Source: Pseudomonas sp. RIT-PI-q (GTDB lineage Bacteria > Pseudomonadota > Gammaproteobacteria > Pseudomonadales > Pseudomonadaceae). Taken from it: DNA of 64,000 bases. Below, one piece after another: positions 16,882 to 26,844 of this stretch (position 1 is the stretch's first letter; the number at the start of each line of letters is the position of its first letter). The stretch lies in NCBI RefSeq assembly GCF_001297125.1, contig NZ_LHPC01000034.1:62001-126000 (forward strand), in the 5' to 3' direction. Position numbers and translations under genes: made by a program. Below the pieces are notes generated by a model. The model searched no databases. It saw nothing but the letters and a program-made list of their open reading frames with translations, and was not told the origin of the DNA.

Positions 16882-17787
16882 TTAACCTAGGTTTTGTTCG
16901 GTCAACCGCTGCACCGCCAACCGCCGGTAATGCGACGGTGTCATGCCCTTGAGCTGCTGAAACCGTCGATTGAAGTTGGAAATATTGTTGAACCCCGACT
17001 CGAAGCACACATCGGTCACCGGCTTGTCACCATCGGCCAGCAGCTCACAGGATTTGCTGATGCGCAGGCGATTGACGAACTCGATGAAGCAGCGTCCGGT
17101 GGCTTGCTTGAACACCCGGCTGAAGTAGGTCGGCTTCATGCCCAAATGCTCGGCCACTTCTTCCAGCGACAAGTCGCGGGCGTAATGCGCAAAGATGTAA
17201 TCCACGGCCCGGTTGGTCCGGTCGATATTGTGCTCGTCAGCCAGTTGCGGTGTCGTCGCACCGGACAGCAACTGATAATCGTCAGACGCCGCGAGCAATT
17301 CCAGCAGAATGAAAAAGTGCCCGAGCCGGGTCACGCCCCGGGTATCGGCGATGCGCTGCATCAGCGTCATCGCCTGGCGGATGGTGCGCTTGCAGCGGAA
17401 TTCGATGCCGTACTGCGCACGTTCCAGCAAAGGGGCAAGCGTCTTGAGTTCGGCGAACACCAGATGGCCGCTGTCGAACAATTCGTCGGTGAAGTTGACC
17501 AGCATGTCGCGCTTGGGCACCACTTCGTCTTCGGCCACCTGGCTGATCCAGTTGTGTGGCAGGTTGGGGCCGGTGAGGAACAGCGTTTCGGGGTAGAAGT
17601 TGCCGATGTAGTCGCCAATGAACACCTTGCCGGAGCTGGCGACGATCAGGTGCAGTTCGTATTCCTTGTGAAAATGCCAGCGCACCAACGGGCAGGGGAA
17701 TCCATGCTGGCGATAGATGATGGACAACCCATTGTGGTCGTCCATCAATTCGTACGAGGGGTCGGTAACTCTGGCGGTTCGGGACAT
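16882..17787 (-). CDS. mtlR: AraC-family activator of the mannitol operon
   Basis: A 301-aa regulator. The N-terminal cupin-like sensor domain (about 20-150, with HFHKEYELHLI) should bind the polyol. The C-terminal domain has two helix-turn-helix motifs, DLSLEEVAEHLGMKPTYFSRVFKQATG and VTDVCFESGFNNISNFNRRFQQLKGMTPSHYRR. Length and position upstream of mtlE match P. fluorescens MtlR, which activates mtl transcription with mannitol, sorbitol or arabitol. Confidence 0.92.
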   Translation of the reverse strand: MSRTARVTDPSYELMDDHNGLSIIYRQHGFPCPLVRWHFHKEYELHLIVASSGKVFIGDYIGNFYPETLFLTGPNLPHNWISQVAEDEVVPKRDMLVNFTDELFDSGHLVFAELKTLAPLLERAQYGIEFRCKRTIRQAMTLMQRIADTRGVTRLGHFFILLELLAASDDYQLLSGATTPQLADEHNIDRTNRAVDYIFAHYARDLSLEEVAEHLGMKPTYFSRVFKQATGRCFIEFVNRLRISKSCELLADGDKPVTDVCFESGFNNISNFNRRFQQLKGMTPSHYRRLAVQRLTEQNLG

Positions 17788-17850
17788 GTCGGGGCGCTTT
17801 TGTTGTTATCGCACAGTGATCATGCCCCTATCACGGCGGGCAATGCCAGC

Positions 17851-18753
17851 TTACCGATGCAAAAACCGAGGTGAACCTGGCCGCTCATGCAGGGCATGAC
17901 CGTACACCGCTTTCATGCTGCTGGCGCTCCAGCAGTAACGGACGATCTCGGATTCCTCGAAAAAATCGGTGCTGATGATGCTGCAGCGCGTCACCCAGTT
18001 TCCCGTGGTGTTGAACCACTCGTTGATACGGTGCTTGATATCTTGAGGCCCGCCGAGCAAGGAATAGCAGGTGGCCGACAGTGACCATAAATACGTTTCG
18101 CGCGGCACTCGCTCAAGCGTTGACGCGATATGGCGTTGCAGCTCCGTGGTCGAGGTGAATGTCTGGCCATGCCACCGGTGTGAGATGGCCGGCCAGAAGT
18201 ATTCACGGTCCAGTTGCGGATTGAAGGAGGCGGCCATGACAATCCGGCGCTGTGCGCTGGATCGCTTGAGCACCGCCACGGTACTCAACTCGTCGCGGGG
18301 CAGGATGATTCGTTGCCCGATGCGGCGCACCAGCCAATCACTGAGCTTTTTGTGATTGAAGGGTTTGTCGCCGTCGCCCAATTGATGAAAGTCCAGCACG
18401 ATGAATTCATCCGGGTTTCGATCGAGGAAGGGCAGCAGCGCATCGATCAAGTCATCCAGGACGCGACCCGACTGATAGCCATTGTGGTGGAAGTAAAACA
18501 CCGGCTGAGGGCCTTCGGTATAGCCGAGGCGTATATCGAAGACCCGTGCGCCATTTTCCAGTTGCCAGGCGAATGTATCGTTCTGACAACTTATCCAGTT
18601 CCCCAACAGCGTTTCTTGTTTGGGCGCCTTTTTATCCATGCCCGCGTTATGGGCGCAAGGCCAGACAATATCGCTGAGTTTGAGTTTGTCGATGTCCAGG
18701 ACTCTGCTCATCCAGTTATGTTTATCTCGCATTACTGTTTTTTTACCAGTCAT
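17851..18753 (-). CDS. PI-PLC X-domain protein, copy A
   Basis: A 300-aa protein of the bacterial phosphatidylinositol-specific phospholipase C X-domain superfamily. Seen: CAHNAGMD with the first catalytic His, GARVFDIRLGY with acidic and Arg residues of the active site, FYFHHNGYQSG with the second His, and FIVLDFHQL. No signal peptide is evident. aaaaagga abuts ATG 18759 but is 6 bases from ATG 18753, so the latter is chosen. It is about 40% similar by eye to the gene upstream, a tandem duplication. The natural substrate (phospholipid, glycan anchor or other) is unknown. Confidence 0.75.
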   Translation of the reverse strand: MTGKKTVMRDKHNWMSRVLDIDKLKLSDIVWPCAHNAGMDKKAPKQETLLGNWISCQNDTFAWQLENGARVFDIRLGYTEGPQPVFYFHHNGYQSGRVLDDLIDALLPFLDRNPDEFIVLDFHQLGDGDKPFNHKKLSDWLVRRIGQRIILPRDELSTVAVLKRSSAQRRIVMAASFNPQLDREYFWPAISHRWHGQTFTSTTELQRHIASTLERVPRETYLWSLSATCYSLLGGPQDIKHRINEWFNTTGNWVTRCSIISTDFFEESEIVRYCWSASSMKAVYGHALHERPGSPRFLHR

Positions 18754-18850
18754 TGTCATTCCTTTTTCTGAGCAAACCCTTCCATGGAAAAAGTGGCTTC
18801 AGGGTGCATGAAGCCTGAAATTACCTGACGGATAAAAACAAGGGCGTTAC

Positions 18851-19723
18851 TTATTTATTGCGTTGATGGGCCTTGCGTATGTTAGCGGCCCGGCAGTTGT
18901 ACACCAGGCGGGACTCTTCAAAAAAATCCGCATTGATGACGCTGCAGCCATGAACCCAGTGGCCGGCCTCGACATCGAACCAGCGATCGAGGTGTTCCTT
19001 GATGTCCACGGGTCCCAACGCGATGCTATAGCTGGTGGCGGAGAGCGACCAGGGCATCGATCCGGACGGCGGGCTTTTCATCACTCGGGTGATGTGCGCT
19101 TCGAGTTCATCGACACTGGTATCGCCGATGCCGCTCCACTGATGCTCGACTTTCGGCACAAACCAGTCCCTGTCCAACGCCCAGTGGCGCTCTGCCGCGA
19201 CCCATACTCGCTGGACTGGATTGGCGTGTTTCAACTGGCCGAGATTCAAGTGCCGGTTGCTCGAAGGAATGATTCTCGGCCCAAGATGCGCCAGTAAAAA
19301 GCGATTGAACTCTTGATAGTCGAAGGCGGTGTTGGCGGGTTCCAGTTTGTGGAAATCGAGCAGGACAAACTCGTCGGGGTTCTCCTGGAGAAAACGCATC
19401 AACTGCATGATCAGGTTTTCCATCGATCGGGATGACCGTACGCCGTTGTGCTGAAACCAGAACGTGCCGACGCCTCTGGAGTCCACGTCGTACTCGACCC
19501 GGACATCCAGGGCGCGGGCGCCGTTGCGCAACTGCTCGTAAAAGGAATTGTTCTGGCACGCTATCCAATGCGCTAAGCCGGGTGCTGCGTAAGTTGCTTT
19601 CCGGTCGACGCCGCTATTATGGGCACCGGGCAAAATCAAATCGCCAAGGGCTAATGAATCGATGTCCAACGTGGAGGCCATCCATTGACTGGGCTCATAG
19701 TGTTCTAATGCTGTATTGCTCAT
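18851..19723 (-). CDS. PI-PLC X-domain protein, copy B
   Basis: A 290-aa paralogue of the following gene. Motifs correspond one to one: PGAHNSGVDRKA, GARALDVRVEYD, FWFQHNGVRSSRSM, FVLLDFHKL, PWSLSATSYS, and the shared C-terminal CSVINADFFEESRLVYNCR. The ATG at 19723 follows aaggatgcattc. The two genes are 97 bp apart and probably one unit. Lack of a visible signal peptide suggests either cytoplasmic action or non-classical export. Confidence 0.75.
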   Translation of the reverse strand: MSNTALEHYEPSQWMASTLDIDSLALGDLILPGAHNSGVDRKATYAAPGLAHWIACQNNSFYEQLRNGARALDVRVEYDVDSRGVGTFWFQHNGVRSSRSMENLIMQLMRFLQENPDEFVLLDFHKLEPANTAFDYQEFNRFLLAHLGPRIIPSSNRHLNLGQLKHANPVQRVWVAAERHWALDRDWFVPKVEHQWSGIGDTSVDELEAHITRVMKSPPSGSMPWSLSATSYSIALGPVDIKEHLDRWFDVEAGHWVHGCSVINADFFEESRLVYNCRAANIRKAHQRNK

Positions 19724-19907
19724 GAATGCATCCTTGCATTTGTTAATGGCACGGCTGTTTGTGTGCGCTGGGTTAAATTAGAAAAAGTGAGGGGTAGTTT
19801 TAATTGTTGGGAACTAAAATACCAAGCGCCGAGTTGATACAGTAAGTATCAAGTCGGCGTGAAAGTTGCTATTCGGTATGGTGTATCTGGATCTAAGTGT
19901 GTGGTAG

Positions 19908-21212
19908 TTACAGTGCTTCTGCCGGGTTGCGATTCTTTGCTTCAATCCATTGCGCCATGTACTGAGTGCTTTTATGTTGGTGGTGACGCAACATGCTGCC
20001 GGTAAAGTTATCCCGTCGAAGTTGCACAAGATGTTGTTGGCAGTCGATCAGTTTTTTAATCAGTGCTGGCCCGTGTATCGATTGCTGATAACGGTTGGCC
20101 AACAGAGTCTGTCCCAGCGCCTGGGCGTTCAGCCAGTGAGCCTTGTCGCTATAGAGACGCACCGCAGAATGGGCGAACTCGCGAGCGGTGGGGGTCACCG
20201 CTCCTGGCCATTGCTCGTCGCCGTGCATGGCTTCGGCGCCAATCGGCGTGGTGACGTTCGGCGTGCCACACAGCATGGCATCGACGATTTTGCCCTTGAT
20301 ACCCGCACCGAAACGCAGCGGCGCCAGGCACACGCGTGCCGCCGACATCACTTGCAACGCGTCTTCTGCCCAGTTCATCACATGAAACCCCTGGACCGGA
20401 TTGTGCAGCGCGGTGGCCTTGGGCGGGGTGTACGCACCATAGATGTGCAACTGCGCGGTGGGCAGCTGTTCGCGGATCAGCGGCCAGATCGCCGTCTTCA
20501 TCCAGAGCACTGCATCCCAGTTCGGTGCATGGCGGAAGTTACCAATGCTGAGAAAGTGCGCGCGGTCTTCAAACGCGACCGGGGGCTCGCTCGGCAGGTC
20601 AACCATCAGTGGACACCAGTGCAGCAGGTTGCGGGGCACGTTGAATTGCTCGACCAACAATTCAATTTCCACTTCGGAGATCATCAGGTTCACGTCACAG
20701 CGATAAATCGCCGCAATCTCCCGTTTAGCCAGATCGGTATCGGCCATGAACTCAAACTCTTCGCGCAGTGCCGGCGCAAACAGTTCGCGGAAGTCATTGG
20801 CGTCATCACTGGCTTTCAAGCGCTCCTTGAGCCGCTGATGCCGGGCATCGCGCAGGCTTTGCAGGTCGGAGGTCTCCAGTACGCGCAAGGCGTCGGGGCA
20901 GTGTTTTTCAACGCGCCAGCCGAATTGTTCTTCCATCATGAATCGATCGAACAGCACCACATCCGGGGCCAATTCGCGGATGAACGTATCGAAACTGCTG
21001 TTGTTCAACTCGATTGGCACTTCACCAATACCCAGCGCCGCCAGGTCGGCCCGCTGCTCGCCATATCCGGCCGGACTGCTGAAGGTGATGTCCCAGCCTT
21101 GCTGCAAGAAGGTTTCGAGGATCTGCATCATATGCCCGCCGGCCGCCGAAGAGCGGGGCTCGGGCCAGACGTAACCAATGACCAGGACTTTGGTTGCGCG
21201 GGACTGACTCAT
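19908..21212 (-). CDS. GT-B glycosyltransferase
   Basis: A 434-aa protein with two Rossmann domains. The N-terminal part has VLVIGYVWPEPRSSAAGGHMMQ and the C-terminal nucleotide-sugar domain has FLSIGNFRHAPNWDAV and PLRFGAGIKGKIVDAMLCGTPNVTTPIGAEAM, the GT4-type donor-site E/G pattern. The ATG at 21212 follows aaggaaattgtgttc; a GTG two codons upstream is possible. There are no other sugar genes adjacent, so acceptor and polymer are unknown. Confidence 0.8.
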   Translation of the reverse strand: MSQSRATKVLVIGYVWPEPRSSAAGGHMMQILETFLQQGWDITFSSPAGYGEQRADLAALGIGEVPIELNNSSFDTFIRELAPDVVLFDRFMMEEQFGWRVEKHCPDALRVLETSDLQSLRDARHQRLKERLKASDDANDFRELFAPALREEFEFMADTDLAKREIAAIYRCDVNLMISEVEIELLVEQFNVPRNLLHWCPLMVDLPSEPPVAFEDRAHFLSIGNFRHAPNWDAVLWMKTAIWPLIREQLPTAQLHIYGAYTPPKATALHNPVQGFHVMNWAEDALQVMSAARVCLAPLRFGAGIKGKIVDAMLCGTPNVTTPIGAEAMHGDEQWPGAVTPTAREFAHSAVRLYSDKAHWLNAQALGQTLLANRYQQSIHGPALIKKLIDCQQHLVQLRRDNFTGSMLRHHQHKSTQYMAQWIEAKNRNPAEAL

Positions 21213-21307
21213 GAACACAATTTCCTTGAAACGGGCAGGGGGGCGGGGAAAACGGGGCGTAATTAAACCACAGCCGGTAAAGATCCTTGCGTACGCTTGA
21301 GCTGATA

Positions 21308-21673
21308 TCAGGATGACGCAAGCATGCTTTTGACCTTGTCGCGCAACTGATCAATCGAAAACGGCTTGCCAATCACCTGCATCCCTGCTGGCACGTCAAT
21401 ACTTTCGGCATAGCCACTGGCAAACAGGATCGGCAACTCGGGGCGCAGCATCCTGGCCTGGACTGCCAGTTCCCGGCCATCCATCACCGGCAAGCCGACA
21501 TCGGTCATCATCAGGTCGATGTACTGGTCTTCGTCGTTGAGAAACTCCAGCGCCTTTTCGCTGCCGTCGGCCTCAAGCACCTGGAATTCCAGTTCCTCCA
21601 GCACATCGACAATCAACATGCGCACGATGGCATCGTCTTCGACTACTAGGATGATGGACGCGTCGGAGGACAT
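21308..21673 (-). CDS. Single-domain CheY-like response regulator
   Basis: A 121-aa receiver with the acidic pair VVEDDA, phospho-acceptor Asp in MMTDVGLPVMDGREL, Ser in LFASGYAE and the conserved Lys in VIGKPFS. The 'ASGYAE..GKPF' style is that of stand-alone receivers fed by hybrid kinases. It is divergent from the large hybrid kinase at 21937, a likely partner. Confidence 0.85.
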   Translation of the reverse strand: MSSDASIILVVEDDAIVRMLIVDVLEELEFQVLEADGSEKALEFLNDEDQYIDLMMTDVGLPVMDGRELAVQARMLRPELPILFASGYAESIDVPAGMQVIGKPFSIDQLRDKVKSMLASS

Positions 21674-21936
21674 AGTAGGGGTTCCCAAAGATTGAAATTC
21701 ACGGTGGCCGGTCGATCGAAATCGCCGGGCTCTTGCATGAGTAAGTGGCGGATCCCGACAAGTTCCCAACGCGGTTGAAAAAAGAATAGCCGCACAAGAG
21801 CCGGCAAGGATAACCGCTCCCTTGGGCTGTCGCTGCGGAATGTAGGATTTTGCGCGAAAATGTGTCAGATAATTGGATCAATGTGCCACTTTTGGGGCAA
21901 ACTCCTTGGTTTTCAACAGTTCGACAAGGCTTCCCC

Positions 21937-24900
21937 ATGACCTCTGCGTCTTCGGTTGATGAGCAACGATTCCGCAAACTCCTGAGCCGCAACGTCAGCC
22001 TGCCGTTGGGCGTCGGCGTGCTCAGCGCGGTGTTCTTTGTCTCGCTGATCACTTATCTGCTGTCGGTGATCCAGTGGGTCGAGCACACCGACCGGGTGAT
22101 CAATAACGCCAACGAAGCGGTGAAGCTGACCGTCGATCTGGAAACCGGGATGCGTGGTTTCCTGCTCACGGGTGACGAAAAATTCCTCGAACCCTACGAA
22201 ACGGCGAAACCGAGGGTCGCGGTCGCGGTTAACACCTTGCTTGAACTGACCGCAGACAACCCGGTGCAAACCGACCGACTGCATCGGCTTCAGGCCTTGC
22301 AGGACGAATGGGGCAACTACGCCCAATCAATGATCGAATTGCAGCGCGCCAGCGGTGATTACCGCAGCGCGGTCAAGGCCGGGCGTGGCAAACGCTTGAC
22401 CGATGAGATCCGCAAGCAATTCGAAGAAGTGATCGATATGGAGCAGCAGTTGCGCGCCACGCGCAATGATGATGTGCGCCACACCACGATCTGGAGCATC
22501 AGCCTTTATCTGTTGTTTATTGTGGCTATCAGCGCGCTACTGGCCTACATCGGGCGTCGGGATCTGCTCACGCTTTCGCAAAGTTACAGTTCAAACCTCG
22601 CCGCGCAACAGGCCAGCGCCCATCGCCTGGAACAGCAGGCCTGGCTGCGCAATGGCCAGACCGAACTGGCCGAGCAAGTGCTGGGGCAACTGTCCCTTAA
22701 TCTGCTGGGCCGCAACATCCTGCAGTTCTGCGCGCAATACCTCGGCACCGCCGTGGCGGCTATTTATGTGCGCGAAGAACATGGCGGCCTCAAGCGCATC
22801 GCGTCTTACGGGTTCTCCCGTGAACAGGAAGCGCTTGAGCAACAGATTTACAGTGGCGAAGGCATTGTCGGCCAGGTGGCGCAACAAGCGCGCTTGATCC
22901 GCCTCGACGATGTGCCGAGCGACTACTTCAAGGTCAGCTCCGGCCTCGGCGAAGGTTTGCCGCACAGCGTGCTGGTGGTGCCGACCAGCGACGACGACCG
23001 GGTCAACGGCGTGATCGAGCTGGGCTTTTTGCGCACGCTGGATGACCGCGACATCGAATTGCTTGAACTGATTGCCGGCAACATTGGCACCTCCATCGAA
23101 GCCGCGCGCTATCGCCAGCGCTTGCAGGAAGTGCTGGCCGAAACCCAACAGCTCAACGAAGAGCTGCAAGTTCAGCAAGAAGAACTCAAGACCGCCAACG
23201 AAGAACTGGAAGAACAGTCGCGGATTCTCAAGGAATCCCAGGCGCATCTGGAAACCCAGCAGGTCGAACTGGAGCAGACCAACGAACAGCTCGCCGAGCA
23301 GGCGCAGATTCTGGCCGAGCAACGCGACACCGTGGACCTGAAAAACACCGAACTGAACCAGGCTCAGCTGATGCTCGAAGAACGCGCCGAAGAGTTGCAG
23401 CGTTCGAGCAAGTACAAGTCCGAATTCCTCGCCAACATGTCCCACGAACTGCGTACGCCGTTGAACAGTTCGTTGATCCTGGCCAAGTTGCTGGCGGAAA
23501 ACCCCCAGGAAAACCTCACCGCCGAGCAGGTAAAGTTCGCCGAGTCGATCTACTCGGCCGGTAACGATTTGCTCAACCTGATCAACGATATTCTCGACAT
23601 TTCCAAGGTCGAGGCCGGCAAGCTGGACATGCGCCCCGAGAACACCAGCGTCGCACGCTTGGTGGATGGCTTGCGGGGAATGTTCGAGCCCTTGGCGGCG
23701 GACAAGCAGCTGGATTTCCACGTGGAGGTGCAGGCCGGTGCGCCGTTGATGATCTTCACCGACCGCCAGCGCCTGGAGCAAGTGATCAAGAACCTGCTGT
23801 CCAACGCGGTGAAATTCACCGAAAGGGGCACGGTCAGCCTGACCGTGGCCTCGCAGCCGAACGAAGGCATCGCTTTTGTCGTGCGCGACTCCGGGATCGG
23901 TATCGCGCAGGAGCAGCAGGAAAGTATTTTCGAGGCGTTCCGTCAGGCCGATGGCACCACTAATCGCCGTTACGGCGGCACTGGCCTGGGTTTGTCGATT
24001 TCCCGTGACCTGGCCGCGTTGCTCGGCGGGTCCATCAGCGTCACCAGCGAACCGGGGCAGGGCGGTGTGTTCCCCCTGGGGCTGCCGCAGCAGTACGTTG
24101 GACCGGGCGAGGAGCCCGTCGAACCGATGAGAGCCTCGCCGGTTGCCGTGACACCGAAGGCCGCTCCGGCCCCGCTGGTGCCGCTGATTGCCGAAGTCGA
24201 TATCCCGCGTTTCGACGACGATCGTAGCCATTCTCCGTTCGCCACCCGCTGCATCCTGGTGGTGGAAGATGAGCCGAACTTTGCAAACATCCTCTACGAC
24301 CTCGCGCATGAGCTGGGTTATCAGTGCCTGGTCGCGCACGGTGCCGACGAAGGTTACGACCTGGCCAAGGAGTTCATCCCGGATGCCATTCTGCTGGACA
24401 TGCGCCTGCCGGATCATTCCGGCTTGACCGTGTTGCAGCGGCTGAAAGAACACGCCGAAACCCGGCACATTCCGGTTCACGTGATTTCGGTCGAGGACCG
24501 TGTCGAGGCGGCCATGCACATGGGCGCCATCGGCTATGCGGTCAAGCCGACCACCCGCGAAGAGCTCAAGGACGTGTTTGCCCGTCTCGAAGCCAAGCTG
24601 ACTCAGAAGGTCAAACGCATCCTGCTGGTGGAAGACGACGACTTGCAGCGCGACAGCATTGCCCGGTTGATCGGTGACGAGGACATCGAGATCACCGCGG
24701 TCGGGCTGGCGCAGGATGCGCTGGACCTGCTGCGCACGACGATTTTCGATTGCATGATCATCGACCTGAAACTGCCGGACATGCTCGGTAACGACCTGCT
24801 CAAGCGCATGTCCACCGAGGATATCTGCTCGTTCCCGCCAGTGATCGTCTACACCGGGCGCAACCTGACCCGGGACGAAGAGGCTGAACTGCGCAAGTAT

Positions 24901-25428
24901 TCGCGCTCGATCATCATCAAGGGCGCACGCTCGCCGGAGCGCTTGCTGGATGAGGTCACACTCTTTCTGCACAAAGTCGAATCCAAGTTGTCCCATGAAC
25001 GGCAGAAGATGCTCAAGACCGCGCGCAGCCGCGATAAGGTCTTCGAGGGTCGCAAGGTGCTGCTGGTGGACGACGATGTACGCAACATCTTCGCCCTCAC
25101 CAGTGCGCTGGAGCAAAAAGGCGCAGTCGTGGTCATTGGCCGGAACGGTCGTGAGGCGATTGAAAAGTTGAATGAAGTCGAGGACATCGACCTGGTGCTG
25201 ATGGACGTGATGATGCCGGAGATGGATGGCTACGAAGCCACCATCGAGATCCGCAAGGACCCGCGCTGGCGCAAGCTGCCGATCATTGCGGTGACGGCCA
25301 AGGCCATGAAGGACGATCAGGAACGCTGCCTGCAGGCCGGCTCCAACGATTACCTGGCCAAGCCCATCGACCTGGATCGCCTGTTCTCGCTGATTCGCGT
25401 GTGGTTACCGAAGATGGAACGCATCTAG
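21937..25428 (+). CDS. CHASE3-GAF hybrid histidine kinase with three receivers
   Basis: A 1163-aa sensor. Order: membrane helix about 25-45, CHASE3 periplasmic domain about 50-185 (LETGMRGFLLTGDEKFLEPYE), second helix about 190-208, GAF domain about 255-390, a long Gln/Glu-rich coiled coil about 390-490, HisKA with H503 in NMSHELRTPLNSS, HATPase with NLLSNAVKFTERG and GGTGLGLSISRDLA, then receivers near 770-885, 895-1015 and 1040-1160 (DMRLPD, DLKLPD, DVMMPEMDG). It heads an operon with cheR, cheB and a second kinase. Similar multi-receiver kinases act in biofilm and stress phosphorelays; the signal here is unknown. Confidence 0.88.
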   Translation: MTSASSVDEQRFRKLLSRNVSLPLGVGVLSAVFFVSLITYLLSVIQWVEHTDRVINNANEAVKLTVDLETGMRGFLLTGDEKFLEPYETAKPRVAVAVNTLLELTADNPVQTDRLHRLQALQDEWGNYAQSMIELQRASGDYRSAVKAGRGKRLTDEIRKQFEEVIDMEQQLRATRNDDVRHTTIWSISLYLLFIVAISALLAYIGRRDLLTLSQSYSSNLAAQQASAHRLEQQAWLRNGQTELAEQVLGQLSLNLLGRNILQFCAQYLGTAVAAIYVREEHGGLKRIASYGFSREQEALEQQIYSGEGIVGQVAQQARLIRLDDVPSDYFKVSSGLGEGLPHSVLVVPTSDDDRVNGVIELGFLRTLDDRDIELLELIAGNIGTSIEAARYRQRLQEVLAETQQLNEELQVQQEELKTANEELEEQSRILKESQAHLETQQVELEQTNEQLAEQAQILAEQRDTVDLKNTELNQAQLMLEERAEELQRSSKYKSEFLANMSHELRTPLNSSLILAKLLAENPQENLTAEQVKFAESIYSAGNDLLNLINDILDISKVEAGKLDMRPENTSVARLVDGLRGMFEPLAADKQLDFHVEVQAGAPLMIFTDRQRLEQVIKNLLSNAVKFTERGTVSLTVASQPNEGIAFVVRDSGIGIAQEQQESIFEAFRQADGTTNRRYGGTGLGLSISRDLAALLGGSISVTSEPGQGGVFPLGLPQQYVGPGEEPVEPMRASPVAVTPKAAPAPLVPLIAEVDIPRFDDDRSHSPFATRCILVVEDEPNFANILYDLAHELGYQCLVAHGADEGYDLAKEFIPDAILLDMRLPDHSGLTVLQRLKEHAETRHIPVHVISVEDRVEAAMHMGAIGYAVKPTTREELKDVFARLEAKLTQKVKRILLVEDDDLQRDSIARLIGDEDIEITAVGLAQDALDLLRTTIFDCMIIDLKLPDMLGNDLLKRMSTEDICSFPPVIVYTGRNLTRDEEAELRKYSRSIIIKGARSPERLLDEVTLFLHKVESKLSHERQKMLKTARSRDKVFEGRKVLLVDDDVRNIFALTSALEQKGAVVVIGRNGREAIEKLNEVEDIDLVLMDVMMPEMDGYEATIEIRKDPRWRKLPIIAVTAKAMKDDQERCLQAGSNDYLAKPIDLDRLFSLIRVWLPKMERI

Positions 25429-25441
25429 TGGAACGTATTTA

Positions 25442-26257
25442 GTGGAAAAGAACACCGAAATCGAATTGCGGTTGTTGATCGAGGCCATCTACCTCAAATA
25501 CAGCTATGACTTTCGCGACTACTCCGGCGCTTCTATCAAGCGCCGGGTCCAGCATGCGTTGAGCCAGTTCGAGTGCGCCACCATTTCGGCGTTGCAGGAG
25601 AAAGTGCTGCACGATCCGACGGCGTTCATGCAGTTGCTGCAATTGCTGACGATCCCGGTCAGCGAGATGTTTCGCGACCCTTCGCACTTCCTGGCGATCC
25701 GCAAGGAAGTGGTGCCGCTGCTCAAGACCTATCCGTCGATCAAGATCTGGATTGCCGGTTGCAGCACCGGTGAAGAAGTCTATTCGATGGCGATTTTGCT
25801 GCGCGAGGAAGGCTTGCTCGATCGCACCATCATCTACGCCACCGACATCAATCCGCGTTCGCTGGAAAAAGCCAAGCAAGGGATTTTCTCAATGGAGAAC
25901 GTCCGCGCCTACACTCATAACTACCAGCAGGCAGGTGGCCAGCGTTCGTTCGCCGACTACTATACGGCGGCGTATGGGTACGCGATTTTCGACAAGACGC
26001 TGTGTGAGAACGTGACCTTCGCCGATCACAGCCTGGCAACCGACAGTGTCTTTTCAGAAACTCAATTAATTTCATGTCGCAACGTTTTGATTTATTTCAA
26101 TAAAAAGCTTCAGGATCGTGCATTTGGCTTGTTTCATGAGTCCCTTTGCCACCGTGGATTTTTAGTGCTGGGCAGCAAGGAAACCCTGGATTTTTCGGCC
26201 TTCGGCAACCAGTTCGAGCCGTTGGTCAAACAAGAACGGATTTACCGTAAATCATGA
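25442..26257 (+). CDS. CheR-type protein-glutamate methyltransferase
   Basis: A 271-aa methyltransferase with an N-terminal helical domain and a SAM-binding core (IWIAGCSTGEEVYSMAILL, ATDINPRSLEKAKQGIF, ISCRNVLIYF). It uses a GTG start at 25442, 13 bases after the kinase stop. It overlaps cheB by 4 bases (ATGA), indicating translational coupling. There is no methyl-accepting receptor gene nearby, so its target may be the adjacent kinase or a remote receptor. Confidence 0.87.
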   Translation: MEKNTEIELRLLIEAIYLKYSYDFRDYSGASIKRRVQHALSQFECATISALQEKVLHDPTAFMQLLQLLTIPVSEMFRDPSHFLAIRKEVVPLLKTYPSIKIWIAGCSTGEEVYSMAILLREEGLLDRTIIYATDINPRSLEKAKQGIFSMENVRAYTHNYQQAGGQRSFADYYTAAYGYAIFDKTLCENVTFADHSLATDSVFSETQLISCRNVLIYFNKKLQDRAFGLFHESLCHRGFLVLGSKETLDFSAFGNQFEPLVKQERIYRKS

Positions 26258-26844
26258 ACAATGCGGGTCTGCCTACTATAGAAGCGATTGTGATTGGCGC
26301 CTCGGCCGGTGGCGTAGAGGCGTTGCTGACCATTCTCAGCCCACTGCGCGAAGGTTTCGGGTTGCCGATCATGGTGGTGTTGCACCTGCCAGACGCGCGT
26401 CGCAGCCATCTGGCTGAAGTCTTCGCACGGCGCGTGTCCATGCCGGTCCTGGAAGCCCATGACAAGACACGGGTCGAAGCCGGAACGCTGTATTTCGCCG
26501 CGCCCGGTTATCACTTGTCGGTAGAGCAGGACCGCAGTTTTTCCTTGAGCCTGGAACCCCGCGTGCACTATTCGAGACCCGCCATCGATTTTCTCTTCGA
26601 GTCCGCCGCCGACGCCTATGGCCCGGCCCTGGCCGCCGTGTTGTTGACCGGTGCCAACCAGGATGGCGCCCGCGGCCTGGCCCAGGTCAAGCGTCGTGGC
26701 GGCCTGACCATCGTGCAGGACCCGGACGAAGCCCAGGTCGCGACGATGCCCCTGGCGGCACTGGATATACACGAGCCAGACCATATTCTCCCTATACGCG
26801 GCATTGGCCGTCTGATTGTCGAGCTGGAACGAAGAGCATGCTAA
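26254..26844 (+). CDS. CheB-type methylesterase domain protein
   Basis: A 196-aa stand-alone CheB catalytic domain without the usual N-terminal receiver. Seen: the nucleophile serine in IGASAGGVEAL, the catalytic His in VLHLPDARRSHLAEVFA, and the Asp region in LLTGANQDGARGLAQVKRRGG. It should remove methyl groups from, or deamidate, glutamyl residues of a signalling protein. Activation by phosphorylation must come from a partner, perhaps the adjacent receiver-kinase. Confidence 0.87.
   Translation: MNNAGLPTIEAIVIGASAGGVEALLTILSPLREGFGLPIMVVLHLPDARRSHLAEVFARRVSMPVLEAHDKTRVEAGTLYFAAPGYHLSVEQDRSFSLSLEPRVHYSRPAIDFLFESAADAYGPALAAVLLTGANQDGARGLAQVKRRGGLTIVQDPDEAQVATMPLAALDIHEPDHILPIRGIGRLIVELERRAC

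Noticed and set aside
22591..25116. An 841-codon open frame antisense to the large hybrid kinase
   Set aside because: High-GC codon bias keeps the antisense frame open; its composition (rich in Gln, His, Val, Arg) matches no family and the sense strand encodes clear kinase and receiver domains.
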